The notes: generated from the letters alone by a model not told the origin. 64,000 nt of DNA from Gottfriedia sp049568075 (GCA_049568075.1 CP144911.1); one strand, 5' to 3'. Positions 7,317 to 16,453 are shown, numbered from the stretch's first letter. Made by a program: numbers and translations.

Positions 7317-8939
7317 ATGATTACAGTAAGCAATGTTAGTTTGCGTTTTGCGGACAGAAAATTATTTGATGATGTTAATATAAAATTTACACCAGGTAAC
7401 TGTTACGGTTTAATTGGTGCTAATGGTGCGGGTAAATCTACTTTTATTAAAATTTTATCTGGTGATATCGAGCCTTCTACAGGTGATGTTATTGTAACGC
7501 CAGGTGAGCGCCTTGCAGTATTAAAACAAAACCAGTTTGAATATGAAGAGTTTGAAGTTCTTCAAACAGTTATTATGGGTCATACACGTCTTTATGAAGT
7601 AATGAAAGAAAAAGATGCAATCTACATGAAAGAAGATTTCACTGAAGAAGATGGTATGAAAGCTGCAGAACTTGAAGGTGAGTTTGCAGAGTTAAATGGT
7701 TGGGAAGCAGAATCAGAAGCTGCGATTTTATTAAAAGGTCTTGGCATTACTGAAGACTTACATGATAAAAAAATGGCTGAATTACAAGCTGGCGAGAAAG
7801 TAAAAGTTTTACTTGCTCAAGCACTATTTGGTCAACCAGATATTCTTTTACTAGATGAGCCAACGAATAACTTAGATCTTAAAGCTGTTCAATGGTTAGA
7901 AAACTTCTTAATTAACTTTGAAAACACAGTTATTGTTGTATCACATGACCGTCACTTCTTAAATCAAGTATGTACGCATATGGCTGATTTAGATTTTGGT
8001 AAAATTCAACTTTATGTTGGTAACTATGATTTCTGGTATGAATCAAGTCAATTAGCTCAAAGATTAATGTCGGATGCTAATAAGAAAAAAGAAGAGAAAA
8101 TTAAAGAACTACAAGGATTTATTGCTCGATTTAGCTCTAATGCATCAAAAGCAAAACAAGCTACTTCACGTAAAAAACTATTAGATAAAATTACGCTTGA
8201 TGATATTAGACCATCTTCTCGTCGTTATCCATTCGTTGGATTTACGCCAGAGCGAGAAGTTGGGAATGATTTATTAACTGTTGACGGAATTTCAAAAACA
8301 ATCGATGGTGAAAAAGTATTAGATAATGTACGTTTTACTGTAAATAAAGGAGATAAAATTGCGTTTGTTGGTAAAAATGACGTTGCAATTTCAACTTTAT
8401 TTAAAATCTTAATGGGTGAAATGGAGCCAGATACTGGTTCATTTAAATGGGGTGTAACAACTTCTCAAGCATTTTTCCCTAAAGATAACTCTGAGTTCTT
8501 CGAAAAAAGTGATATGAACTTAATCGAATGGTTACGTCAGTTCTCTCCACAAGATGAGTCTGAAAGCTTCCTACGTGGTTTCTTAGGACGTATGTTATTC
8601 TCAGGAGAGGAAGTAATGAAAAAAGCTTCTGTTTTATCTGGGGGAGAAAAAGTTCGTTGTATGCTTTCAAAAATGATGTTAAGTGGAGCAAACGTATTAG
8701 TATTAGATGATCCTACTAACCACTTAGACTTAGAGTCAATTACGGCATTAAATAATGGTTTAATTGCCTTCAAAGGTACTGCATTATTTACATCTCATGA
8801 CCATCAATTCATACAAACAATTGCAAACCGTATTATTGAAGTAACACCAAACGGTTTAGTTGATAAAGAATGTACTTATGATGAGTTCTTAGAGAATAAG
8901 GATTTACAAAAGCAAGTAGAAGAACTATATAATAAGTAA
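7317..8939 (+). CDS. ykpA: ABC-F family ATPase, YkpA/YbiT type
   Basis: 540 residues, the same length as YkpA. It has two ABC domains in one chain and no membrane segment. Domain 1 has Walker A GANGAGKST, an AGEKVK signature variant and DEPTNNLDL. Domain 2 has SGGEKVR and DDPTNHLDL. ABC-F proteins act on the ribosome as translation factors rather than transporters. The second Walker A reads GKNDVAIST and lacks the usual GKS/T, so ATP binding at that site may be altered. It is monocistronic, with a terminator after it. Confidence 0.88.
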   Translation: MITVSNVSLRFADRKLFDDVNIKFTPGNCYGLIGANGAGKSTFIKILSGDIEPSTGDVIVTPGERLAVLKQNQFEYEEFEVLQTVIMGHTRLYEVMKEKDAIYMKEDFTEEDGMKAAELEGEFAELNGWEAESEAAILLKGLGITEDLHDKKMAELQAGEKVKVLLAQALFGQPDILLLDEPTNNLDLKAVQWLENFLINFENTVIVVSHDRHFLNQVCTHMADLDFGKIQLYVGNYDFWYESSQLAQRLMSDANKKKEEKIKELQGFIARFSSNASKAKQATSRKKLLDKITLDDIRPSSRRYPFVGFTPEREVGNDLLTVDGISKTIDGEKVLDNVRFTVNKGDKIAFVGKNDVAISTLFKILMGEMEPDTGSFKWGVTTSQAFFPKDNSEFFEKSDMNLIEWLRQFSPQDESESFLRGFLGRMLFSGEEVMKKASVLSGGEKVRCMLSKMMLSGANVLVLDDPTNHLDLESITALNNGLIAFKGTALFTSHDHQFIQTIANRIIEVTPNGLVDKECTYDEFLENKDLQKQVEELYNK

Positions 8940-8975
8940 TTCCATATACAAAGACCTTTCACAGTGAAAGGAGTG

Positions 8976-9005
8976 AAACCACTAATCAATTGATTAGTGG
9001 TTTTT
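8976..9005 (+). terminator. Hairpin terminator
   Basis: AAACCACTAATCA and its complement form a 13-bp stem with T residues after it. A smaller CCTTTCAC/GTGAAAGG hairpin stands just upstream. Confidence 0.85.
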
Positions 9006-9060
9006 CATACTTTCATCTTGTTTTTATATTTGTTAAACTATAAAAAAGGGAGGAGAAAAA

Positions 9061-9519
9061 ATGTCTGAGTTAAATGAAAATAAGTTTTTTAAAAAGTATT
9101 TAAAGAAAGCTTCTTCCTATTTAGGAAATAAAGAAAAATCAACGGATTTATTGAAAAAAGCAGCTAAGCTGGCTCCGGATAAAAAAGGTGCGTTAGGTGA
9201 AGCTTGGGAAAAAGTAAATTTATTTATTGATTTATTTAAATCATATATTAATGGCAGTTATAGAGATATTTCCACAAAATCAATTTTGACAGTAATTGGA
9301 GCATTAATTTATTTTGTCAGTCCAATTGACGCAATACCTGATTTTATCGTCGGTTTAGGCTTTTTAGATGATACAACGATTTTAGCGTATACATTTAAAC
9401 AAATTAACAAAGATATTGAAAAGTATAAAATATGGAAAGAAAATAATAACGAAAAAGAAGATGCAACAAATTTAGTGGTAATTGAAGAGTCTGTGCAAGA
9501 TCATGAGCTAAAAGATTAA
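9061..9519 (+). CDS. YkvA family protein (DUF1232)
   Basis: A 152-residue protein with the DUF1232 core YFVSPIDAIPDFIVGLGFLDD at about residues 82-102, which holds a hydrophobic, probably membrane-associated hairpin. The flanks are charged helices. A GGGAGGAG ribosome binding site precedes the ATG. The family is widespread in Bacillus and has no firm function. It stands alone between two terminators. Confidence 0.85.
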   Translation: MSELNENKFFKKYLKKASSYLGNKEKSTDLLKKAAKLAPDKKGALGEAWEKVNLFIDLFKSYINGSYRDISTKSILTVIGALIYFVSPIDAIPDFIVGLGFLDDTTILAYTFKQINKDIEKYKIWKENNNEKEDATNLVVIEESVQDHELKD

Positions 9520-9542
9520 AATTTATAAATCAAAATTAAAAT

Positions 9543-9577
9543 AAGGTTGCCCATTATTATTAATGAGCAACCTTTTC
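9543..9577. terminator. Bidirectional terminator
   Basis: AAGGTTGC/GCAACCTT arms with an inner CATTA/TAATG pair, followed by T residues. It is shared by the ykvA-like and guaD genes. Confidence 0.85.
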
Positions 9578-9586
9578 TTATACCGT

Positions 9587-10063
9587 TTAATAATGTACAT
9601 GACTTTCATCTTTTGACCAAACAATGAAAGGGTTTTCAATATCTTTGACCTTAATCATAATTTGTTCACTAGGGATTGTTCGATCTTCATATGGCAATGA
9701 AAGTTCATCATAAATATGTGCATCATCAAATCCAATTTTTGCAGCATCATCTTTTGTGAAAAAATAATATATTTTAGAAATTCTAGACCAATAGGCGGCA
9801 CTTAGACACATCGGGCATGGTTCACAGCTAGTATATAAAACGGCATCCTTTAATAAATAGGTACCTAAATTTTGACATGCGTTTCGAATTGCTTGGACCT
9901 CTGCATGTGCAGTTGGATCATTTAAAGTTGTGACTCCATTTACGCCGGCACCAATTACTTTTCCATCTTGGACAATAACAGCTCCAAATGGCCCACCATT
10001 CTTATTTAATAAGTTTTCGTAAGCAAGTCTTACACTTAATTTAATCCAATCAGAGTGATTCAA
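9587..10063 (-). CDS. guaD: Guanine deaminase (cytidine-deaminase fold)
   Basis: 158 residues. It hydrolyses guanine to xanthine in purine salvage and catabolism. The zinc site of the CDA fold is complete: HAEVQAI (zinc His and catalytic Glu, near residue 54) and CEPCPMC (two zinc Cys, near residue 85). The C-terminal part resembles the GuaD dimer-swapped tail with conserved aromatic and acidic residues. A GGTGTTAG site lies before the ATG. It is divergently placed from the lactate-oxidising enzyme gene. A close cytosine or tRNA-adenosine deaminase is less likely from the length and tail. Confidence 0.88.
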   Translation of the reverse strand: MNHSDWIKLSVRLAYENLLNKNGGPFGAVIVQDGKVIGAGVNGVTTLNDPTAHAEVQAIRNACQNLGTYLLKDAVLYTSCEPCPMCLSAAYWSRISKIYYFFTKDDAAKIGFDDAHIYDELSLPYEDRTIPSEQIMIKVKDIENPFIVWSKDESHVHY

Positions 10064-10456
10064 ACTAACACCACCTTTATAGTAATAAGGGCGAAAGGTA
10101 TTTACATTTATCTAATCTCTTTAATTAATATAAATAACTAGTCAATCAAATTGGTTAAACGATTTATAATCCTTAAATTAACCATAAATATTAAAAAGGG
10201 TATCTTACTTATTTGTACACTCTGTTAGAGTATTTAAGAACCTATTTAATCAATCTAAAGTAAGAAAATTCATTTTTTATAAGAAAAATAATAATAGAGT
10301 AATATGATTCAAACAAATATTTTTAAAGTACTAATCGGGATAAGAATTCTAATAAATATTCAAAATGTCGAATGATTTATTAAGAAAATTAAAGGAGTTA
10401 GTTAAATCAAATTAGAATATGTAAACGGTTACAACTTTTTGAAGGATGTGTTTCGA
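10064..10456. other. Intergenic region with divergent promoters
   Basis: AT-rich and without any gene. The only firm signal is the cre box near its right end. Several TATAAT-like words are present, but I could not pick a single promoter. Confidence 0.4.
10420..10433 (+). promoter_or_regulatory. CcpA cre box
   Basis: TGTAAACGGTTACA matches the cre consensus TGWAARCGYTWNCW at all but one position (G for Y) and is almost fully palindromic. It lies 23 bases before the start codon, in a position where CcpA binding would block transcription. This implies glucose repression of the next gene. Confidence 0.75.
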
Positions 10457-11629
10457 ATGAAGAATTTCGGAAATAATATTCAATTGCAAGTGTATAGTGC
10501 TGGGAAAAAAAGTGAGATTCCTGTTAGATTTGAGGATTTAGAAAAGTTAGCTCAACATCAATTAGAGGAAGGCCCTTTTTATTATATAGCTGGGGGCGCA
10601 GGTAGTGAGCGCTCAATGAACGAAAATCGATTAGTATTTGATAAGTGGAAAATTGTACCGCGAATGTTACTTAATGTGGCTGAACGTGATATTAGTATAC
10701 ATTTATTTGGCAAAACATATAATTCGCCAATTTTATTTGCTCCAATCGGTGTCCAGTCGATTGCGCATCCAGAAGGGGAACTTGAAGCTGCTCGAGCAGC
10801 TGCGGAATTGAATATTCCATACATTACTAGTACTGCATCTACTTACTCATTAGAAAAGGTTTCAACTGTTCTAGGTAATTCTCCTAAATGGTATCAATTA
10901 TATTGTAGTAGTGATATGGAAATAGCAGCAAGTATGATTAAACGTGCAGAAGACAATGGTTACGAAGCAATTGTTATTACGCTTGATACCTCGATTATGG
11001 GTTGGAGAGAAAAAGATATTGAAAATGCATATTTACCATTTTTACAAGGGCAAGGTATTGGTAACTATTTAGAGGATCCTGTGTTTCGCTCACGATTAAA
11101 TAAATCACCTGAAGAAGATCCACAGTCAGCAATTCTATTGTGGACAAGACTCTTTGGTAATCCTGCATTAACATGGGGAGATTTAGCATTTTTGCGAAAA
11201 CAAACTAAATTACCAATTTTATTAAAGGGAATTTTACATAAGGACGATGCGATGCTTGCTCTTGAATATGGTTTGGATGGCATTATCGTTTCGAATCATG
11301 GTGGAAGACAAGTTGATGGAACAATTAGTACTTTAGATGCATTAGAGAGTATTTGTAGTGAATTAAAAGGTAGATTACCAATCTTAATGGATAGCGGTAT
11401 TAGAAGGGGATCAGATGTATATAAAGCATTAGCAATCGGTGCTGATGCAGTATTAATTGGTCGACCGTATATGTATGGCCTAGCTCTTGCTGGTAAAAAC
11501 GGGGTTGTCCAAGTAATGAAAAATATTTTAGCTGATTTCGATTTAACGATGGCTTTATCGGGACAAAAAAGTATCAGTGAATTAAAGCCATCCTTGTTAG
11601 TGAAAGAAAACCTTAGTAAACATTTTTAA
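10457..11629 (+). CDS. FMN-dependent alpha-hydroxy-acid oxidising enzyme, lactate 2-monooxygenase-like
   Basis: About 390 residues with the glycolate-oxidase TIM-barrel fold. YYIAGGAGSERSMNEN near the N-terminus and SNHGGRQVDG (the catalytic His-Gly-Gly-Arg block) near residue 280 are diagnostic, followed by the phosphate-binding DSGIRRGSDVYKALAIGADAV region. The length and the long insertion before the barrel end resemble lactate 2-monooxygenase more than short lactate oxidases. It probably oxidises L-lactate or another 2-hydroxy acid. ATG at 10457 has AAGGA ten bases upstream; a TTG at 10439 also opens the frame. The cre box supports a catabolic role. Confidence 0.8.
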   Translation: MKNFGNNIQLQVYSAGKKSEIPVRFEDLEKLAQHQLEEGPFYYIAGGAGSERSMNENRLVFDKWKIVPRMLLNVAERDISIHLFGKTYNSPILFAPIGVQSIAHPEGELEAARAAAELNIPYITSTASTYSLEKVSTVLGNSPKWYQLYCSSDMEIAASMIKRAEDNGYEAIVITLDTSIMGWREKDIENAYLPFLQGQGIGNYLEDPVFRSRLNKSPEEDPQSAILLWTRLFGNPALTWGDLAFLRKQTKLPILLKGILHKDDAMLALEYGLDGIIVSNHGGRQVDGTISTLDALESICSELKGRLPILMDSGIRRGSDVYKALAIGADAVLIGRPYMYGLALAGKNGVVQVMKNILADFDLTMALSGQKSISELKPSLLVKENLSKHF

Positions 11630-11636
11630 AAATTAA

Positions 11637-11686
11637 AAAGAGCGATCTCAGTGAGTGCTTAGACTAATGAGTCGCTCTTTATTTTT
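11637..11686. terminator. Bidirectional terminator
   Basis: AAAGAGCGA (11637-11645) pairs with TCGCTCTTT (11672-11680). It lies between convergent genes. Confidence 0.8.
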
Positions 11687-11696
11687 GACAATTTAA

Positions 11697-13031
11697 TTAA
11701 GCTGCATTCTTTACTTCGGTATATTCTTTAACGAAAAACTTCTGCATCACACAGCCAATTACAAAACCGATTAAACCAGGTATGACCCAACCGAATCCTT
11801 TACTTTGCATTGGAACAATCGATAATAATTCATTTAGTCTGTTATTTAAAAATGATGAATTGATAATCTCGATTAAGCTATAAATTCCAACAAACAAAAT
11901 TGTTAATAAATAAACGGGTCTCCCTTTAAATGGTAATTGATCGTGTAAAAGTGCTAGAACAATCAGAGCAATTGCCATTGGATATAAAAGGCCCAATATT
12001 GGAACGGATACTTTTAATATTTGTGTAAGTCCTAAATTTGCTACGAATCCACTTACAAAACATAATACGATTGCCCATTTTTTATAAGATAATTTAGGGA
12101 AAATACTATTAAAATACTGAGAACAGGATGTAATTAAACCAATACAAACACTTAAACATGCAAGTGTAAAAATAAGCCCTAAAACAATCGTTCCACCATT
12201 TCCAAATAATTGATTCATTACTGTTGTTAAGACGACTGCTCCATTGTCAATTTGTTCGGTAATCGTCGCTGAAGCACCTAAATAGCCAATTATAAAATAA
12301 GTCATCGATAATAATAATGCACAAATTAAACCGAAAATTATTAAATACTTAATTTGTAATTTTTGACTTGTCACATTTAATCTTTGAAAAATATTGATAA
12401 AAACAATTCCGTAGATTAATGCGCAAATCCCATCCATTGTTTGATAGCCATCTAAAATTCCTTGCGAAATAGGATTAGATTTGTATGTTAAGGATGCATC
12501 CTTAAAACTCGATAAGTCTGTAAACATGGCTTTAATAAAAACAATTAAAATTAAGATTAGTAAAGCTGGAGTTAAAATTTTACCGAATCTGTCAACTAAT
12601 TTTGAAGGTGATTTAGCAAACCAATAAACGATACTAAAAAACACAATTGTATAAACTAATAGCCCTATTGGTGAGACAGCCAAACCTTCTGATAAAAATG
12701 GTTTAACACCCATTTCATATGCGAGACTACTAGCTCGTGGAATTGCAAGTCCAGGTCCGATCGACAAGTAGATTGCCATCGGGAAGAGAAGTGCAAAAAT
12801 AGGATGTACTCTCCTTACAAGCGTATCAAAATCACCGGATTTTGCTATTGCTATAAATGCTAAAATCGCAATACCTGCATCCGAAATAATAAATCCAATA
12901 ATTGCTTGCCATACATTCTCTCCGGCTGCTTGTCCGATATATGCTGGGAAAATTAAATTTCCAGCACCAAATAACATAGAAAATAACATAAATCCAATAA
13001 ACAGTATTTCTTTTTTTGTTAAAGTATTCAA
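11697..13031 (-). CDS. brnQ: Branched-chain amino acid transport carrier BrnQ/BraB
   Basis: A 444-residue LIVCS-family symporter with about twelve membrane segments that imports Ile, Val and Leu with Na+ or H+. The N-terminal LFGAGNLIFPAYIGQAAGE block and the mid-protein YQTMDGICALIYG block are typical. The frame extends to an ATG at 13049, but GAGGTG (13038-13043) lies six bases before TTG at 13031, so TTG is taken as the start. It fits the nearby branched-chain biosynthetic block. Confidence 0.9.
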   Translation of the reverse strand: MNTLTKKEILFIGFMLFSMLFGAGNLIFPAYIGQAAGENVWQAIIGFIISDAGIAILAFIAIAKSGDFDTLVRRVHPIFALLFPMAIYLSIGPGLAIPRASSLAYEMGVKPFLSEGLAVSPIGLLVYTIVFFSIVYWFAKSPSKLVDRFGKILTPALLILILIVFIKAMFTDLSSFKDASLTYKSNPISQGILDGYQTMDGICALIYGIVFINIFQRLNVTSQKLQIKYLIIFGLICALLLSMTYFIIGYLGASATITEQIDNGAVVLTTVMNQLFGNGGTIVLGLIFTLACLSVCIGLITSCSQYFNSIFPKLSYKKWAIVLCFVSGFVANLGLTQILKVSVPILGLLYPMAIALIVLALLHDQLPFKGRPVYLLTILFVGIYSLIEIINSSFLNNRLNELLSIVPMQSKGFGWVIPGLIGFVIGCVMQKFFVKEYTEVKNAA

Positions 13032-13242
13032 ATAATTCACCTCAAACATAGTTGTTTTTTAAAAATGATTTTCTCATTCTATCAAAAAATAATCCTATTT
13101 ACTACAAAATCTTCTAAAATTCTTACAATTTTCATATAGAATGAAAAAAAATTTCTTTTGTCCTAATTTTTATTACTTGAAGCATAAGAAGTCTTGTCCT
13201 CTAACTATATATACTTATAGGCTTTATTAAGGGAGGACTAGA

Positions 13243-13995
13243 ATGATCCAATTTCAAGATATATCTTTTAAGTTTTCAAATGGAAAAAGTGCAGTTCAGG
13301 ATTTATCTTTTTCAATTCATTCAAGTGAATGCTTTGTTTTAATTGGCCCAAGTGGCTGTGGAAAAACAACAACAATTAAATTAATAAATAGATTAATTAA
13401 ACCAACTGACGGTGAAATTTTTTATAATGATAAAAACATTAAAGATTATGACGAACATAAGCTGAGGAGAGAGTTTGGATATGTACTACAACAGATTGCA
13501 CTATTTCCCCATTTGAATGTTGAAGAAAATATTTCGATTGTACCTGAATTAAAAAAATGGAACAAAGCACAAATAAAAGAGCGCACTCGAGAATTATTAG
13601 AATTAGTAAAATTAAATCCTTTGGAATTTAGTAAAAGATCAGTCTCAGAGTTATCTGGGGGTCAACAACAGCGGATAGGTGTAGCGAGGGCATTAGCAGG
13701 GGATCCAAATTTATTATTAATGGACGAACCGTTTAGTGCATTAGATCCGATTACAAGATTACAATTACAAAAGGACCTGAAGCAATTAAAAACTAAGATT
13801 AATAAAACGATCCTTTTCGTTACTCATGATTTAGACGAGGCATTTTATTTAGGAGACCGAATCGGGATCATGCACGATGGTGAACTAGTTCAAGTTGGTT
13901 CGAAGGATGAAATTTTAAATAATCCAGTCAATCCTTTTGTTGAACAATTTATAGACAATTATCGAGGTAAAGCTGTTGTAAAGGAGGGAATATAA
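13243..13995 (+). CDS. opuFA: Compatible-solute ABC transporter ATPase, OpuFA-like
   Basis: 250 residues: Walker A GPSGCGKTT (about residue 37), Q-loop, signature LSGGQQQR (about residue 141), Walker B LLLMDEPFSALD and the H-loop FVTHDLDEA. It belongs to the glycine betaine/carnitine/choline group, but it lacks the C-terminal CBS domains of OpuAA and OpuCA (about 380-420 residues). That combination, with a fused permease-binding protein next to it, is the OpuF layout described from Bacillus infantis. A GGGAGGACTAG site precedes the ATG, and the next gene starts one base after the stop. Confidence 0.8.
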   Translation: MIQFQDISFKFSNGKSAVQDLSFSIHSSECFVLIGPSGCGKTTTIKLINRLIKPTDGEIFYNDKNIKDYDEHKLRREFGYVLQQIALFPHLNVEENISIVPELKKWNKAQIKERTRELLELVKLNPLEFSKRSVSELSGGQQQRIGVARALAGDPNLLLMDEPFSALDPITRLQLQKDLKQLKTKINKTILFVTHDLDEAFYLGDRIGIMHDGELVQVGSKDEILNNPVNPFVEQFIDNYRGKAVVKEGI

Positions 13996-13996
13996 G

Positions 13997-15523
13997 ATGA
14001 TTCTCACTTCATTTACAACGACTCTTGCAAATAGAAAAGAGCAATTATTAACAGCATTGTTAGAGCATATTCAAATTTCAGTATTTGCACTAATTATTGC
14101 AATAATAATAGCTGTTCCGGTTGGAATTTACTTAACGAGGAAGAAAGTTCTCTCTGAATTTGTAATTGGAACTACAGCAGTTATTCAAACTATTCCTTCT
14201 TTGGCACTGTTAGGGATTTTAATACCATTAGTGGGAATAGGAAAGATTCCAGCGGTAATTGCATTAAGTGTTTATGCATTATTACCGATCTTGCGAAATA
14301 CATATACCGGAATTAAGGAGATTGATCCAATCCTATTAGAAGCAGCAACTGGGTTAGGGATGAACGGTAGACAAAGACTTTTTAAGGTTGAATTACCATT
14401 AGCATTACCAGTTATAATGGCGGGAATCCGAACAGCAATGGTCATAATTGTTGGAACGGCAACAATCGCTGCATTAATAGGAGCTGGAGGTTTAGGTAGT
14501 TTAATATTATTAGGAATCGACCGAAACGATATGAATTTAATCATTATTGGGGCAATTCCTTCAGCACTTTTAGCAATTATATTTGATTTTATTTTAAGAT
14601 TAATAGAGAAGAGGAGTTTTAAGAGTTTTTCATTAAGAATAATAACTGCTAGTTTTATTTTATTAGCATTATTATTTTCTCCACTAACAATTAAATCTTG
14701 GAATAAAACGGACTTAGTAATCGCTGGAAAACTAGGTGCTGAACCAGAAATAATAATGAATATGTATAAATTATTGATTGAGGATGAAACGCATCTAAAC
14801 GTTGAAGTTAAGCCCAATTTTGGTAAAACTACATTTGTGTTTAATGCATTAAAAAAAGGTGATATTGATATTTATCCAGAATATACAGGAACAGTCATTT
14901 CTACTTTTTTGAAAGAAAAGGCTGTTAGTAAAGATGCAAAAGCAGTATATGAACAAGCTGCTGAAGGTTTAGCAAAAAAGTATAATTTGAGCTATTTGGA
15001 ACCTATGAAATTTAATGACACGTATGCATTAGCTGTTCCGGATCACATTTCGAAACAATTTGGAATCGAAACAATTTCAGATGCAACCAAAGTAGAAAAT
15101 CAGTTAAAAGCAGGTTTCACTTTAGAATTTACGGATCGTGAAGACGGATATTTAGGATTACAAAAACTATATGGATTAAAATTCCGAAACCTAAAAACAA
15201 TGGAGCCCAAATTGCGATATGACGCAATTCAATCGGGCGATCTCTCAATAATCGATGCATATTCAACTGATAGTGAGCTCCAAAGTTATAACATGAAAGT
15301 GCTAGTCGATGATAAAAATTTATTCCCACCCTATCAATGCGCACCACTTCTGAGAAAAGAAACACTTAAAAAATATCCAGAAGTCGAAAGTATATTAAAT
15401 AAATTAAAAAATAAAATAACGGATGATGAAATGCGAGAAATGAATTATAAAGTAAATGTTGGTGGAAAATCTGCCGAAAGTGTTGCTAAAGAGTTTTTGA
15501 AAGAAGAGGGTTTACTAAAATAA
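13997..15523 (+). CDS. opuFB: Fused permease and substrate-binding protein, OpuFB-like
   Basis: 508 residues. Residues about 1-210 are a BPD_transp_1 permease with roughly five to six membrane segments and the EAA-type loop EAATGLGMNGRQRLFKVELP. After another membrane segment near residue 220, residues about 235-508 form an OpuAC/OsmX-type binding domain exposed outside the cell, starting at LVIAGKLGAEPEI and including YPEYTGT. It imports an osmoprotectant such as glycine betaine, carnitine or choline together with the ATPase encoded just upstream. An AAGGAGGG site inside the end of that gene couples the two. The exact substrate cannot be read from the sequence. Confidence 0.82.
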   Translation: MILTSFTTTLANRKEQLLTALLEHIQISVFALIIAIIIAVPVGIYLTRKKVLSEFVIGTTAVIQTIPSLALLGILIPLVGIGKIPAVIALSVYALLPILRNTYTGIKEIDPILLEAATGLGMNGRQRLFKVELPLALPVIMAGIRTAMVIIVGTATIAALIGAGGLGSLILLGIDRNDMNLIIIGAIPSALLAIIFDFILRLIEKRSFKSFSLRIITASFILLALLFSPLTIKSWNKTDLVIAGKLGAEPEIIMNMYKLLIEDETHLNVEVKPNFGKTTFVFNALKKGDIDIYPEYTGTVISTFLKEKAVSKDAKAVYEQAAEGLAKKYNLSYLEPMKFNDTYALAVPDHISKQFGIETISDATKVENQLKAGFTLEFTDREDGYLGLQKLYGLKFRNLKTMEPKLRYDAIQSGDLSIIDAYSTDSELQSYNMKVLVDDKNLFPPYQCAPLLRKETLKKYPEVESILNKLKNKITDDEMREMNYKVNVGGKSAESVAKEFLKEEGLLK

Positions 15524-15530
15524 ACGAAAT

Positions 15531-15577
15531 GGACTGTCTTATTGGTCAGGGGAACTGAGCAAAGCGGTCCTTTTTTG
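15531..15577 (+). terminator. Probable terminator
   Basis: GGACTG and CGGTCC arms (one G-T pair) with a long loop and a run of six T. Confidence 0.55.
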
Positions 15578-15760
15578 TTGTATCACACTTGAATGTATAG
15601 CTCTGTTCTATCACAATTCAATTTTTTAGAAGATTAGTAGCGATTTTTAATTCGAGATAGATAAAAATTAAGTGGGAAATTGCTGGTTTTCTTTAAAGAG
15701 TATGAATTGATGAACAGTTTTTGGGGTGAAATACCTGAACTAGTAGGGGTAATTTTGTAT

Positions 15761-15978
15761 CTTAATTGCACTTCTGCTAGATTTAATTGCAGATTTGAAA
15801 TTTAATTGCAGATTTGAAAATTTTAATTGCGGTTTTAACAAATTTAATTGCAGTTTCACTAAATATAATTGCAGATTTGCTAATTTTAATTGCAGTCGGC
15901 CGTTTATTGCAGCTTTCCGCTGTTTATTTGCAGATTTTCATTTCATTCTTTATTTGCACTGGCCAATCCTTACTTGCA
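15761..15978 (-). repeat. 21-bp-period array of TTTAATTGCA-like words (array 1)
   Basis: Eleven copies of TTTAATTGCA or TTTATTTGCA (one ends in GCG) begin at about 15761, 15782, 15801, 15822, 15843, 15864, 15884, 15902, 15923, 15949 and 15969. The usual step is 20-21 bp, with a GATTT-like tail after most copies and variable bases between. On the minus strand the word is TGCAAATAAA, the same as the array at 28297-28431. A TTG-initiated frame across it encodes a repetitive FNCxF peptide, but there is no ribosome binding site and the matching frame in the other array has stops, so it is treated as non-coding. Confidence 0.75.
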
Positions 15979-16019
15979 CAACCCTAAGACTTATTCAAAC
16001 CACCTAAGACCAATCAATA

Positions 16020-16058
16020 AAAAGAGGGTTGCCTAAATAATCGGCTACCCTCTTTTAG
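16020..16058. terminator. Bidirectional terminator
   Basis: AAAAGAGGGT and ACCCTCTTTT arms. It closes the minus-strand small gene at 16085-16273. Confidence 0.85.
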
Positions 16059-16084
16059 TTATCATACGATAAGAATTTCAATGT

Positions 16085-16273
16085 TTAATCATTATAGGCT
16101 CCAGTTAACATCTCACTTACAAAAGAATCATTTTCCCATTCTTCATAAGAGAAATCTACTGAATACTCCTGATCGGATTTTTCGTCTTTAATCTGAATGT
16201 CAAAATGATTACTCATTACTTTCAACACTTCATTGATTTCGTTAACAGTCCCATTAATTTGTAAAGTAGCCAT
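16085..16273 (-). CDS. Small acidic hypothetical protein
   Basis: 62 residues, with a GGAGGCGAG ribosome binding site before the ATG and a terminator directly after it, so it is very likely a real gene. The N-terminal part (LQINGTVNEINEVLKVMSNHF) is amphipathic and vaguely recalls small DUF3970-type Bacillus proteins. The C-terminal half is strongly acidic. No function is known. Confidence 0.6.
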   Translation of the reverse strand: MATLQINGTVNEINEVLKVMSNHFDIQIKDEKSDQEYSVDFSYEEWENDSFVSEMLTGAYND

Positions 16274-16453
16274 TTTTACTCGCCTCCGATTTTAATTTAC
16301 AGAAAATTCTGTATAAAGTAATCATATGATAATCCTTTTAAAAACATTTTTCAAGGGTAGAATTTTGTCGAAAAAATATTTTAAAAAAATGTAAAGGTTT
16401 TCATTGTTGATTTACCAATATTTGTACGACATTTGAATAAATTGTGAATTTTA

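Noticed and set aside
13060..13140. CodY box upstream of brnQ
   Set aside because: Several AATTTT-rich words exist, but the best candidates have four or more mismatches to the consensus.
14272..14817. 181-codon minus-strand frame opposite opuFB
   Set aside because: It is the complement of a well-supported gene, with no ribosome binding site and an Ile/Asn-biased shadow composition.
15795..16007. Open frame encoding a repetitive FNCxF heptapeptide across array 1
   Set aside because: It exists because the DNA repeat is 21 bp, a multiple of three. It has no ribosome binding site, and the equivalent frame in array 2 contains stops.
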